This document shows, in pieces, positions 23,201 to 36,800 of a stretch of DNA of 64,000 nucleotides. This DNA is from Symbiodinium natans (lineage: Eukaryota > Sar > Dinophyceae > Suessiales > Symbiodiniaceae). The position numbers and the translations under genes are program-made. Under the pieces are notes generated by a model that saw only the letters and a list, made by a program, of their open reading frames with translations, did no database searches and was not told the origin of the DNA. Where the stretch lies: positions 336,283-400,282 of the forward strand of contig CAJNDS010000091.1 of NCBI GenBank assembly GCA_905221605.1, given 5' to 3'. Every line of letters begins with the position of its first letter. Position 1 is the first letter of the stretch.

Positions 23201-26200
23201 TCGAGCCGCGCCATGTCACTGGGACGAACTGTACTTAGAAGCCCCCCGAAGTCTCCTTTAAGTAGGTCATAAGTAGAGATATGATTGGGGATATAATACT
23301 TTTTTCATCATAATAACAATAATAATAAGAATCATCATCATCATCATCATAATAATCATAATAATAATAATACTCATAATAGTTATAATACGACTAAAAA
23401 TGGTTAGAAGTACCCATGAACCTCCAAGTGGGTTCTGGGGGTTTAGGGCCTCGGGGTTTCGAGGCTTAGGGTTTGGGGTTTTGGGTTTTTTGGGTGTAAT
23501 GTTTAAGGTTTAGGGTTGAAACAAGGTTTTAGGGTTTAGGGTTGAAGGTTTGGGGTTTAGGGTTTCGGGGCTTGAAGGGCTTTCAGGACTTCAAGGACTT
23601 TAATGCGTGTACAGCTTTGGGGTGGGGGGGGGGGTTGCTGGGGTCAGAGTTAGGGTTCAAGCCCATCGGGTACACTATGTTGAGTGTGTGTTTTTTGGGC
23701 TTTGGTGTTTCGGTAGTACCTCGATCTATCTTGTAGGTATAACCCTTAAACTGCAGGTAAATAGGGCCCCAGGTAAGCCTTAGTGAGTTTTAAATGAGGT
23801 CCGCGACGTCGCGGGCAACAACTGCGAGTAGCTATTTTTGAGTTGCGCGGGGATGTGTTGCCCTAAACCCAAAGCCCTAAGCCCCAAAACCTAAACCCTG
23901 GTGGGTGGTTAGAAGTACCCCAAAAAAGTCGGCATCATAGTTAAGCTACTCAGAACCTTACTTATTTATGAGTACCCATGAAACCCCAAGTACATGACAG
24001 AACATCACCCCTGAAAACTTGGGCATGGAGCATGGCCTGCAGCTTCAAACACAAGTATCTTGTCTAGACCCAAGCGTAGCCTGGGAATGAAAAGGGGTTT
24101 CAGTATTTTGGCTTACAGGAGTTCTAAGGGAACCCAAACCCTGAAAAAAGGGAAATCGGGCCTACTCTGGGTCCTAGTAGCCCTAAACCCTAAACCCTAA
24201 ACCCTATATAAACCCAAACAAAGGGAACCGGGGCCTACTCTGCGTCCGAGTTGTCTGGAGCCAGGGAGCATCCACAGCGTCTCGAGCGACCCCAGCGTCC
24301 TGCCAACTCCTAAACTCCTAAGCTCCTGAACGCCTAAGCTCCTAAACTCCTAAACTCCTAAACCCCTAAACCCCTAAACCCTAAACCCCTAACCCTAAAC
24401 CCTAAACCCTAACCCTAAACCCTGAACCCCTAACCCTAAAACCCTAAAACCCCTACACCCGAGCATCCTTTGGAGCCCTATACGGACTGAGCCGGAAGAC
24501 GGCTCCGAGCAAAAAAAAACCTCAGACCCTGGCACCTCTTGGTTGAGGGTCTAGGGGCTTTTGGGGGTTTAGGGTTTAGGGTTTAGGGTTTAGGGTTTAG
24601 GGTTTAGGGTTTAGGGTTTAGGGTTTAGGGTTTAGGGTTTAGGGCGTTTAAGGTTTCGGGGGGTTTAGGGTTTCGGGGTTCAGGGCCTGAAACTAACAAC
24701 TCAAGATGCCCCAGCAAGCCCGAATCGGGTGCTTTCCTGCCCTGCAGCCCTAACCCCGAAACGCTAAGTCCTAAGAACCCTAAACCCTGGCGCCTGAACC
24801 CTAACCCCGAGTCAAGAACTTTCAGCCTTCAAACCCAAGCCCAAACCCCAATGCAAAACCCTGGACCTCTGCATGCTTAACAGCCACCGCAAGGCACGTC
24901 TCGAAGGGCACATGAGTGAGCGTAGGGGCTTAGGGCCTCTGGTTTAAGGGTTTGATGTTTAAGGGTTTGATGTTCAGGACGCAGGGTTTCGGGTGTGCAG
25001 GCTCTGCGAAAAAAAAGCTATAACCCATACGTCCAACACAAGAGGTACGGGCACCCAGAGACTCCAAAACCTCTTAATTGAGGAATATGCCTTAAATCAT
25101 AATAGGAACCCAAGGTATATTCCTTATTTTAAGGGTTTTGGTGGGCAGCCTCCAGGCACGACGCGACGACTTCCAGGATCTTGTGGAACCACTCTGCGGC
25201 CAGCTTCTCGAAGTCTGCCCGCGTCAGCTTCTTGCAGTAGTCCAGCCTCGGCTGCGGCTGCCAGGCCCTAAACCCTAAACCCTAAACCCTAAATCCTGAA
25301 AAGCCCTAAGCCGAGGCACCCATCCACGAAAGCATCTAGCTCGATGTACGCCTCCTTTGACGAGGTTTTAGGGTCTAGGGCTAGGTTAAGGGTTTAGTGG
25401 GTTAGGGTTTAGGGAATGAGGGGATGTTGCATCTGAGTTCACTCCTCAAGAGGAGAAACCCTAAACCCTATATCCTCCATGGGAGAGAAAAGCTTACAGG
25501 GTGTTAAAAAGTGCTCCTACTCAAGATCATCCAGAGTTAGCAGCGGTTCACAGGCTCACGGGTACGACTTGGGGTCTAGGTATAGTTTAGGGTTTAGGGT
25601 TTAGGGTCTAGGGTCTAGGGTATAGTAAAGGACTTCGAGTTGACGGAAATTAAGGGCTCTGGGTGTGTAGGGCTAGCCCAAATTTGAAGGTGCCGAAACC
25701 CTAAAACCGAAAACCTAAACCCTAACCCCTGAACCCTAAATCCTAAACCCTAAATCCTGAACCCTAAACCATAAACCCTCTATGTGTAGGGTTTCGGGAA
25801 CACACAGATGAAAAGCCTCATGCATGCTTGCATCCTCGAGGCCTTGCTAACGCAGAGCAGCACCCCCATAGCATGCACCCAGAGCAGAATCGCGTACGCC
25901 GTCAAGCTGCTTGGTCTACAACCTCTAACTATATTATAACCCTAGAATAGAACTTAACCACGCCCCAGCCCCCCCCCCCCCCCCCCAACAAAAAAAACAA
26001 AATACTTAGTCAACGATGGTAATGATAATATAGATAAACGAGTAAAGAATATCAAAACCCTGAACCCCTAAACTCACAACAAAAACCTACACACCCCAAC
26101 AAGACCCGAAACCTCAATAGATAACCCCAAACTGAGACTTAGTGACTTGCAACACAACACGAAATTCGCTCAGAAGCCCTATGCACTTCCAAAAAACAAC

Positions 26201-27798
26201 AGAAATTCCACCCTATACCCTAAACCCTAAACCCTAAACCCTAAACCCTAAACCCTAAACCCTAAACCGGGAAGGGGTCTCCTCGGTGATGGACAATTTG
26301 CACTTCGCCTGCTCGCACTGGAGCCTCAGGCGTGCCATTGCCTGAGAAGACAGGGATGAGCAGCTCACTGGCAGGTACACGGTCCCTCAATACAGCCCCT
26401 GACCTTGTTTGAAAAAAGGTTCGCTTGGGTTTATGGGGTATATAATGTGTATATACCCCCCACTTGAAGGGGCTAGTAACCTAAACCCTAAACCCTAGAC
26501 CCCAGGCATGGGGGGATGTGGTGCCAGGGCCTAGGGATGAGGCTGTGTTAGGGCTTTAAGAGGGGTGTATCAGTCTAGTTTTCACTTAGGAGCTTTTTAG
26601 CATTTTAAGGGCATAAATAAAGGGTATTTTTTGAGGTTTGTAGGGTTTGTTTATTGGGTTTTTATGAGGGTTTATCGGTTGTTTTTTTGGAAAACAGCAA
26701 AAGGGCATGCTTAGTGGCTCTTAGGGTTCTTTTTTAGTTTTTTTGCTTTAATAGGGTTTATAGGTTTTATTTTTCATAGGGTTTTTAGAAGCTTATAGGG
26801 GTTGATACTGGCTTGGAGTGCTTTGTGGAGTTTATCGTGGCTTATCGGGGAAGGGCTTACAGGGAAATTTGGTTTCTGAGGGCTGCTAGGGATTTAAATT
26901 TATGGGGCATATGAGTTACAAAGGCCGGTGGCCTCTGTATCTGTTACCCTTATATCTTAAGATAGCCCCTAGGTACCCTAATAAGAACCCGCTACAAAAC
27001 AGAAACCCTAAACCCTAAACCCGAAATCCTAAACCCCAAGCCCGAAACCCTAAGCCCTAAACCCTAAACCCCGTATGAGGGTGGGAGCTTCGCGAGGCTT
27101 TGTAGCCGTAGTCTTCGTTGAAAGGAACTTTTTGTATGAAGATACTTTATATGGTTTCTTAATGTTATGGGATTCTCTGGGTGGGTGGGTGTCATATCCA
27201 AGCCGTAAATATAACACTACCATAAAATTGCTCGATCCGGAGCTGCTGAACCCTAAACCCTAAACCCTAAACCCTAAACCCTAAACCCTAAACCCTAAAC
27301 CCTAAACTTGGAGTATTTGGGGGCTCTGTAAGTCGATTCAGGGCCCGAGGGCTCTCGGCTCAGCTCAGCTCGGGCCATGGGGCTCTGAGACGAGGGAGGA
27401 CGTTGAGGCATAGGGTCGAGCGGTTTAGTGTTCAACCAAGATTAGGTTTAGGGTTTAGGGCTTAGGGTTTAGGGTTTAGAGTCTAGGGTTCAGGGTTTCG
27501 GGCTTAGGGTTAGTCTTCGGGTTTAAGGACTTATGAGGTTTTCGGGTGTGAAGGTTTAGGAGTTTTAGGTTCTCAGGGTGCTCTCAGGTTTTGATGCTTG
27601 AAGGCTTCCCTCTTGAATTCCACCTCACGGGCCGACCCTAAACCCGATCCAAAACCATCCCGAGCTGACCAAGCTTCGGTAAGCTCCAGAAGGTTTGGGA
27701 TTTAGTTTAGGGTTTAGGGTTTAGGGTTTAGGGTTTAGGGTTTAGGGTTTAGGGTTTAGGGTTTAGGGTTTAGACAGACAGACAGACAGACAGAGAGA

Positions 27799-27829
<31 letters not shown>

Positions 27830-30800
27830 TGAGAGAGAGAGCGAGAGAGGGAGAGAGAGCGAGAGGGCTCTTTCAAATGGGCACAGGGTCAGGGGCTTGA
27901 GTAATAGCCTAAACCCTGAACCCTGAACCCGGAAACCCCAAACCCTAAACCCTAAACCCTAAACCCTAAAGGGTGGAGTCTAACCCAAAATCTCAGAAAT
28001 CTCAGAAGCCAGACATGGTGCTACTTGCCGGCTTGCAGCGGCTTAGCTCAAGAGCTAGCCACAGTTTAGGGTTTAGGTTTTAGGGTTTAGGGTTTAGGGT
28101 TTAGGGTACTTATCAGTAGGGTGACAAGTAAGGTGAGGCAACTATGGTTACAACCATATTTAGGTTACTTATATCTCTACTTATAAGTACCATGAAGCTT
28201 CAAGAACATCCCCAAACTCCAAACCCCAATCCCTAAACCCTAAACGCTAAACCCTGAACCTTCAACCCGACACCTCAAACCCGAAACCCGGAACCCGAAA
28301 CCCTAAACCCTAAACCCTAAACCCTAAACCCTAAACCTCAGACTCAGCCCAGCTACTTGGAGGTCGCGGGAAGCATCTTTGCCATGCCTCGTCACAGGAG
28401 GTTGTAGGGTTTAGGGTTTAAGGTTTAGGGTTTGGGGTTTAGGGTTTGAGGTTTAGTTTAGGGCTCCTAAGCCCCGTACCTTAAACCAACCAAACCCTAA
28501 ACCCTACATAAACTCGAGCCCAAACCGACATCCTAAGCGCCCTTCATACCAAACACCCCTAAACCCGGAACCCTAAACCCCAAAACCCTAAAACCTGGTG
28601 TCTCAGCTAAACACCGAAGGGCTTGGGCCAAGGATTGGGGTGTAAAAACTGCGACCTTCGTTGAGTAAACTCTACACCCTGAGCCGAAAACCCCAACCCT
28701 AAACCCTTGGCACTCCCTGCATGGCTCTGATTTATTGCCAGCTCTGATTTAGGGCTTAGAGCTGAGGCGCAGGGTTGAGGCTTTCTTTGGCTTAGACCCC
28801 TAAGCCTTAATCCCTAAACCTTACGTAGAGTTCAAGAACAAAATTCACGACTCTTGCCGACAGTTGGGGTTGTCTCAAGTGACCGTCCCCTCGTTTCTTA
28901 TTCCAGCAGAGATCTGTGACTCAAGGCCACCCCCCGCCCCCCCAAGGAAAGCGGACCCCCTAATTTCAGCCCCACCTCCAAAAGGATCCCTCACCTGTAA
29001 ACGTAAACCCTAAACCCTAAACCCTAAACCCCAAACCCTAAACCCTAAACCCTAAACCCTGGCGCCCCACCCCCCGGAAACTGGGCGCTGTCTTGACCAC
29101 CTTGCAGCCAGCTTGCAGGTGATGAAACTCATCCAGGCAGCAGCCCACCAGGCAGTTGTCCTCAGCGACAGCAACGGCCACGTTCGCCATGCAAGTCCCA
29201 AACCCTGAACCCTGTACCCCAAGAACCCTCGACCATCATGTATAAACCCTAAACCCCATACCCTAAACCCTAAACCCTAAACCCTAAACCCTAAACCCTA
29301 AACCCTAACCCTAAACCCTAAACCCTAAACCCTAAACCCTAAACCCTAAACCCTAAACCCTAAACCCTACACCCTAAACCCTAAACCCTAAACCCTTGCT
29401 TCCCGAAGCACCCTATGTAAACCTCAGTTTAGGGTTTAAGGTTTGGGGTTTAAGGTTTAGTGGTGCTTGATGGGCGGAAAGGAAAGGGCACTCATCAGGA
29501 ATCAGAAGCATTCGGGCCTACTATCAAGGCACGTGATCCGGCCTCTGTAGCCGAAACGCTCCCCAAACCCGAGAGTTCAGGGTTTGTTTTTTTGGGGTTA
29601 AAAACCGAAACACCAAAGCCTTAAAAACTCAAGGCCCAAACCCCCAAAGCCCCACAACCCGAAACCCCAAACCCCAGCAGCCCGGTGTAAGTAGCTTCTC
29701 GAGTTGTAACCAAAGAGCCCCTAAACCTTAAGCGCTGGAGGCCAAGCGCTCAAGCCTAAATGATACAAACGCTAAAGCCGACGGCGACTCAACCACCCGA
29801 CAAAGCCTATCAACTCCATAATAGAAAAAAACCCTAAAGGACCCGAATCAGCCCTAAACCCTAAACCCTAAACCCTAAACCCTAAACCCTAAACCCTAAA
29901 CCCTAAACCCTAAACCCTAAACCCTAAACCCTAAACCCTAAACCCTTCATAAGCCTCCCTTAAATATCGCAAGCTAGAATCCAGCTCATTGCCGCCAAAG
30001 TGATCGTTGCCGGCACTGCCCAGAATGTCCTGTCCAAGGTCTGCAGGGTTTAGAGCTGAGAGTTCTAGGATTTAGGGTTGAGGGTTTGGGGTTAAAGTTG
30101 AGGGTTTTAGGGTTTAGGATGTAGGGTCTAAGGTGTATACCCCTTCCTGGAATCTCATGCTCCGAACTGCTCGAACAACTAGAGTGTTTATGGTTTAGGG
30201 CAGAGGGTTAAGGGGACGCAGGGTCTCGACCACCACTGCTGCAGGCAATCTTATGGAGGACGGGTGGGTTCAGACATTAGCACGGAGCATACCAGAGTCC
30301 GAAACCCTAAGCCCTACAGTGTAGGGTTTAGGGTTTGGGGTTTAGGGTTTAGGGTTTAGGGAAAAACCTGAGGACCCTAAGGGCACTAAACACCTGAAAC
30401 CCCATGATGTTTGTTTGGAAGGGTGGGCGAAGGACGACTACGATGTCCCTGTACCCTACACCCTCAACCCTCCGCCCTAAACCCCAAACCCCAAACCCTC
30501 AACCCCAAACAAGCCCTAAACCCTAAACCCTAAACCCTAAACCCTAAACCCTAAACCCTAAACCCTAAACCCTAAACCCTAAACCCTAAACCCTAAACCC
30601 TAAACCCCTCGGGTCCAGGAAGCCCTTGGAAATGTGCACCAGTGCCACATCGATCGAGCCAGCCTCAGGCTCCGTGGACGGTTTAGGGCTGAGGGCCTTG
30701 CTCTCGCTTACTAGCGTTCATTTTGGGGTTTAGGGTTTAGGGTTTATTGAAATTATTCAGGGTTCAGGTCCGGGAAAGTTTCGAGGGGTTTCGGGGAGTT

Positions 30801-33800
30801 TCGGCATTTAAACTTTGAATAATTTCAAGTTACAGGGACCCCAAGGGCCTTAAAGCCTAAGCCCAGAACCACTTTCAACCTCGGGCCTTCATTACACCTG
30901 CAGACCCTAAACCCGAAAACTAGGGTGTAGGGCCTAGGGTTTAGGGTTTAGGGTTTGGGGTTTAGAGGCAGAACCCTGAACCCAACCCTGGACAAAGCCC
31001 AGATGCGCCCAAGTCGATCACGAGGACGTGCTGTTCTTCTGGCAGGTTCTCGTGAAGCGCATATGCTAACCTTAGTGTCCAGCAGGTCTCGCGGCTTGGG
31101 CTTAGGGATTTGGGGCTTTGGGGTTTAGGGTTTTGGAGTTTAGGGTTTAGGGTTTTGTAGTTTAGAGTTTAGGGCTTTGGGATTTAGGGTTCATAGGGCG
31201 GGGGGGGGGGGGCCTCATGCTTCCGGTTCAGTCTTGGTCCAAGGGCTCAGGCTTTGCAGGCTGTCAGGTCTGGGTTTCGGGAAACCCTAAACCCTAAACC
31301 CTATAAACCCTTGACTTGAAAAGGCGGGGCGCGCTGCAGCAGAGGGAGCTGGAAGGAACTGTCTGACCTGCGGTCCAGGAAAGACTACGACTTGCTTAAG
31401 AACCCCAAAAGAATAAATAATAATCATAATCCGATATTTCCCTTATAAGGAAGAATAGTTTAATTTTCTTGGGGGGTGGGGGGGGGGGTTCTTAAGCAAG
31501 TACAAGTTTAGGTTTGGGGTTGAAGAGGCTGAAGAGGTTGAAGGGGTTCGAGAGGCTTAAGAGTTTGAAGAGGTTTCAGAGGTTTAAGGTGCACGACCAG
31601 GAGAAGGGATTACCCCAATCCCTGACCCTAAACCCTAAACCCTAAACCCTAGACCCTAAACCCTAAACCCTAAACCCTAAACCCTAGGGTTTAGGGCTTC
31701 TTAGGGGCTCCGGGAGCCCAACCCCAAACCGAAAGCCCATGACTTACATGCCGAGTTTGATACGGGGGAAAAGGTTCAGCTTTGGGCCTTCCAGCAGCGG
31801 GGTTTAGGGTTTAGGGTTTAGGGTTTAGGGTTTAGGGTTTAGGGTTTAGGGCTAGGGTTTAGGGTATACAGTATACAGTTTACCGAGCCTGTACGCCGGC
31901 GATAGAGGCCACGTCCTCAATGGCGCGGTGCTGCAGGTGATTGAACCTCGGGAGTTCAGGGCTAAGGCCTGCTTAGGGTTTAGGAAGTTTAGGGTTTGGG
32001 GTTTAGGGTTTCGGATTCAGGGTTTAGGGTTTGAGGTTTAGGGTTTCGGGTTCAGGGTTTGGGGTTGAGGTTTGGGGTTTGGGATTTATGGTTTGGGGTT
32101 CGGTCGGACATGCGTCGTTGGATCAATGAAGCAGGGCATTGCCTACTGGAGTGACACAAACAATCTAGGCATCGCCGGTCAGTTTAAGAATGATCATAAA
32201 CCCTAAACCCAAAACCCCAAACCGCAAACCCTAAACCCTAACCCTAAACCCATGTAGATAAGGGTTCAGAGGTTTGTGCTTTCGGGCCATAGGGGTTACG
32301 GGCTGTCTAAGGTTTAGGCTATCTGGTTTGGTAGGTGTAGGCTCTAAGACCTCCGCAGGCTCGGCACGGATGAGGGTTCCAGGGTTTATTGAGGACTTAA
32401 GGCTTACAGGGTTTAGGGCTTACAGACTGCTTAGGGTATGCAGGGTATATAGGGTTTGGCGGGTTTTTAGGGTTTACAAGCATTTAGGGATTTCGCGCAC
32501 GGTCTGGAGGTTTCACGAACTCGCGAAAAGGCGAGATGGCAAGTTCTGACTGTGGAAGGAAAGTTGGATGCTTAGGCTGAACTCTAGACTAGGGTTTTGA
32601 GTTTAGGGTTTAGGGTTTAGGGTGTAGGGTTTCGGGTTTAGGGTGTAGGATTTAGGGTTGAAGCTGCCTACATTGCACCTGAGCTTTGTGTGACGAGGCA
32701 CGCCGCAGGAACGGTCATGACCACCTTAGGCATTGGCTGGCTTTAGGGTTTAGGGTTCATAAACAGGGTCTAGGGTTCATAAGTAGGGGTCAGGGTCCAA
32801 AAAGACTTAAACCCTAAACCTCTAGCCACCAAGCTTTCCGACCCTACCTATCCCGAATCCTGAATCCCCTAGGCCCTAAACCGTCATTGCGTCCCGGGTT
32901 CGGATGGTAGACGACAGGTGAGGTCGGATCCAAAATTATGGCTTAACATGTTTACGGTCAAGGGTTTCGGCTTACATGGAATTAAACCCCCAAACCCTAA
33001 ACGCTAAACCCTAAACCCCAAAGCCTTCCCACCCTCTTAGTTTTAGGGTTTAGGGTTTAGGGTTTAGGGTTTAGGGTTTAGGGTTTAGGGTTTAGGGTTT
33101 AGGGTTTAGGGTTTAGGGTTCGAACCCCAGGCGGTTTTGGGATGGATCCCGACTTTCCGGCCTGAGGCCAGAAATCCAAGCCGCGGAACCCCCCCCCCCC
33201 CCCCCCCCCCCGACCCCGTTCTACTACAGGCTCTATATGGAGTAACCCTAAACCCCAAACCCCAAACCCCAAACCCCAAACCCTAAACCCTAAACCCTAA
33301 ACCCTAAACCCTAAACCCTCTACCTACATGAAGCCCCAAAGCTGACTTAACGCCCCAATGCAATGCGGGACTTAACAGGCTGGCAGCGCCCTGGCGCGTT
33401 CTCAATGCTTATCTGGTCAGCACCGAGCCCGAACTTGGTCTAGGGTGTAGTGTTTAGGGTTCAGGGTTTAGGGTGTTTGGTGTTTAGGGTTTAGGGCTTA
33501 GGAACCCCCCCCCCCCCCAACCCTTAACCCCCCCCCCCCCCCCCCGCCCCTTAAAGCGCCGCCAGGGCGCAAAGGAGGCTTCCCCGGCCGATCGCAAGCC
33601 AGCGAGGTGCAACTTGGCAAGAAGAAAAGCCGAGACATGCTCCTGGAGTTGGGGTTTAGGGTTTAGGGTTTAGGGTTTAGGGTTTAGGGTTTAGGGTTTA
33701 GGGTTTAGGGTTTAGGGTTTAGGGTTTAGGGTTTAGGGTTTAGGGTTTAGGGTTTAGGTTAGGGTTTAGGGTTTAGGGTTTAGGGTTTAGGGTTTAGGGT

Positions 33801-36800
33801 TTAGGGTTTAGGGTTTAGGGTTTAGGGTTTAGGGTTTAGGGTTTAGGGTTTAGGGTTTACGGTTTAGGGGTTTAGGGGTTCAGGGTTAGGGCTTGGGCTT
33901 GTTGGGGGTTTCAGGGCTAAACCCTATAAACCTTAAGCCCTAAGTCCAGGATGTTTAGGTCCGGCTTGTAGCTCTTTGTCTTGCACTCATTGCGTGCTGC
34001 AGGGAACCGTAGCTCCGCTTGAACACTAAACCCTGAACACTCTGAACCCTGGAAACCCTCTAAACCCTCGAAACCCTCTAAACCCTCTAAACCCTCTAAA
34101 CCCTCTAAACCCTAAAAATCCTACAAACCCGAAAAAACCCTAAAAACCCTCCAAACCCTCTAAACCCTCTTAAACCTCTAAACCCTCTAAACCCCCAGTT
34201 GCACTCACAAACTTCAAAAGCTCTAACCCTCCCCGAGCTCTCTCAGCAATTGTTTGCAGTTTGGGGCTTGGGAACCAAAAAGCCCACTTCATCTACTGAC
34301 AGCAGTAGTCCCACCAGAGGCAAAACCCTAAAGCCTCATCCACCTCCCTGCACTTCCCTAGGGCTCAGGGTGTGAAAATGGGAATTGCTTACTACTGTAG
34401 AGCTTAGTAGCGAATAAGGGCCTTGCCTCCCTCTATATACCCCTTTGAAGGGACCTCTACATGGTGCCCAAGTGCCGGATTGCCAAGATCCCTACTCAGA
34501 ACCGATAAGCTCAGACCATTCGGGTCTTCGGTCATTTGGGCTTTCGGGCTCTGGGCCTATACCTCAGGCAAAATCCGGTCGCAGCCCCTGTCTTGTTTAG
34601 GACAGTGCAGAGTTTGGGTGGTCACAACCACATGAACCCGCAACCTGAACCCTAAACCCTCCAAGCCCCAAACCCTTCCAAAATCCCTCAAAAACCCCTA
34701 CAGGAAGCAGTAAAGCCTACAACCCTGAGCCCTAAGCACCCTAAACCCTAAACCCTAAACCCCAAACCCTGATCCCTAAACCCTACACCCTAAACCCCAA
34801 ACGCTGATCCCTAAACCCGAAACCCTAAACCCTAAACCCTAAACCCTAAACCCTAAACCCTAAACCCTAAACCCTAAACCCTAAACCCTCAACCCGCACG
34901 TTCTGCCAAGGGCTCCGGAAGAAAGGCCATAGACTCGCCCTGGGCACTGACCTCAAAGGTGGGTTGGTCGCGCTCGCCTTTGGCGACCTCGGATGCCAGA
35001 TGCTGAAGGGTTTGGGGTTTAGGGTTTAGGTTTTAGGGTTGAGGGTTTCGCGCGTTTAGTGCTAGTTTAGTGCTTTAGGAACTTTTTTAGGATGTGATTG
35101 TTTGTGCCTTAAGGCTTGAGGATTGTTGAGGTCGGGCTAGTCACAAGTTGAAACAGGAGCCGCAAAGCGCAAGGTGTGAAGCTTTGGGGCTCGCGAAACC
35201 CACCCTCTAAAACCCTAAGAATAAGACACCTGTACATCCCATATACCGAACAAAAAACCTTCTAAAACCAACAAAAAGTACACACCCTGCAAACCCCCAT
35301 CAACCCTAGACCGTGTAAACTCTAAACCCTGCTTCTCTGCACCCTAAACCCTGCATCCTCGACTTCCCTGCAGCTTTGAAGACCCTTTCTACACAACCAA
35401 AGGGAACATGGATGAAGGTCACCCTAAACCCTAAACCCTAAACTAAACCCGAAATCCGAAACCCGAAACCCGAAACCCTGAACCCTGAACCCTGAACCCC
35501 AAGCCTGAACAAAACTACCATGTTTCTCCTCTCAAAATCCGATATAACTACTCATTTGTTCCCCAAGCACCCATTCAAGTTCCACCCTAAACTCGAAACC
35601 CTAAACCCTAAACGAACAGCCCCAACCCCAAACCCTTACATTGTACTTGAGGTTTGAGACTTGGTCCGTAAGGACGCGTTGCATGGCATAAGAAGAGGCA
35701 GAGGTGAGGGCCAACAACTTAGTTTAGGGCTTCGGATTTAATCTTAAACCTGAACCCGAAACCTTAACCCCAAACCTTTTTAAGCCCTCATCCCGGAACC
35801 CGCAAACCATTTTACACCTCTCATAAGCCCTTTGAACCCCGAAACCCTATGGCCCAAAACCCCAAATCCCCCTGGACGAGCCCCGAACCAAGACCTCAAA
35901 CCTCCGCCCTAAGCACTCCACTACAAAAAGTCATGGCCTTGAACCCCTCAACCCGGTAAGCCCCGAACCCCCCTAAAGCCCTGCAAGCCCGAAGCCCTCA
36001 ACGCAGTAGGTTTGAGGCTTCGGAAACCCTAAACCCTAAACCCTAAACCCTAAACCCTTAACCCTAAACCCTAAAGCAGCACCCTGTAGGTTTCACAAGG
36101 TTTGGGCCTTGAATGGCCACATCTTCACGGCGCGCTGGACGACGGGGTCGTCCCAACAGCGCCCAAGCAGTTGCCTCTTAGTTGTTGGAGGCCCCTGAGC
36201 CCTAAGGGTTTCGGGTTTAGGGTTTAGGGCTTAGAATTTGGGATAGAGGCAAGAACTAGACTAAACTCTAAGCCCTAAAGCCCGAAACACGTTGCCTTGC
36301 TGATGCTTTTTTCTCACTGGAGCGTGTGTGACTCCCGCGGCCAGGCAACCTACTGCCATCTATCCAGTATCCGAGATGTTCTTATGGGGGGTCGGAGTGT
36401 GGGGGTCGGCGGTTAGCCTGTAGGGTTTAAGGCTTAGGTTTTAGGGTTGGTTTGGGGTTTAGAGTCTACAAGGGTTTAGTTTTTAGGGGTTCCTAAACCT
36501 CAAACCTACTCTGAGGGGTTTACAGGGTTTGGCGTACGGTAGCTTCTGAGGTCCCCCTCCACCGGGCATTTAAGATTTAAGAGGTTCGAGAGGTCCAGCG
36601 CTTGGCTTCGGAGGGACTAGTGTTTAGGGTTCAGGTCGCTTCCTGATCTGAGCCCGTGGCCCTCAACATCCTAAACTCCGAAACCGCAAAACTTGAAACA
36701 CCCTTACAAGCCCCAAAGCCCGAAACCTTGAAGCCCAAAACCTGCCCCTCTGGTCCCCCCCCCCCACCCCCCCTTCCCCGCCGCCCTGGCAAGCCTTGAA

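Noticed and set aside
29090-29200. Minus-strand island MANVAVAVAEDNCLVGCC as an exon
   Set aside because: Open in two minus frames, no similarity to the HSP70 segment expected at this place, and no clear splice pair.
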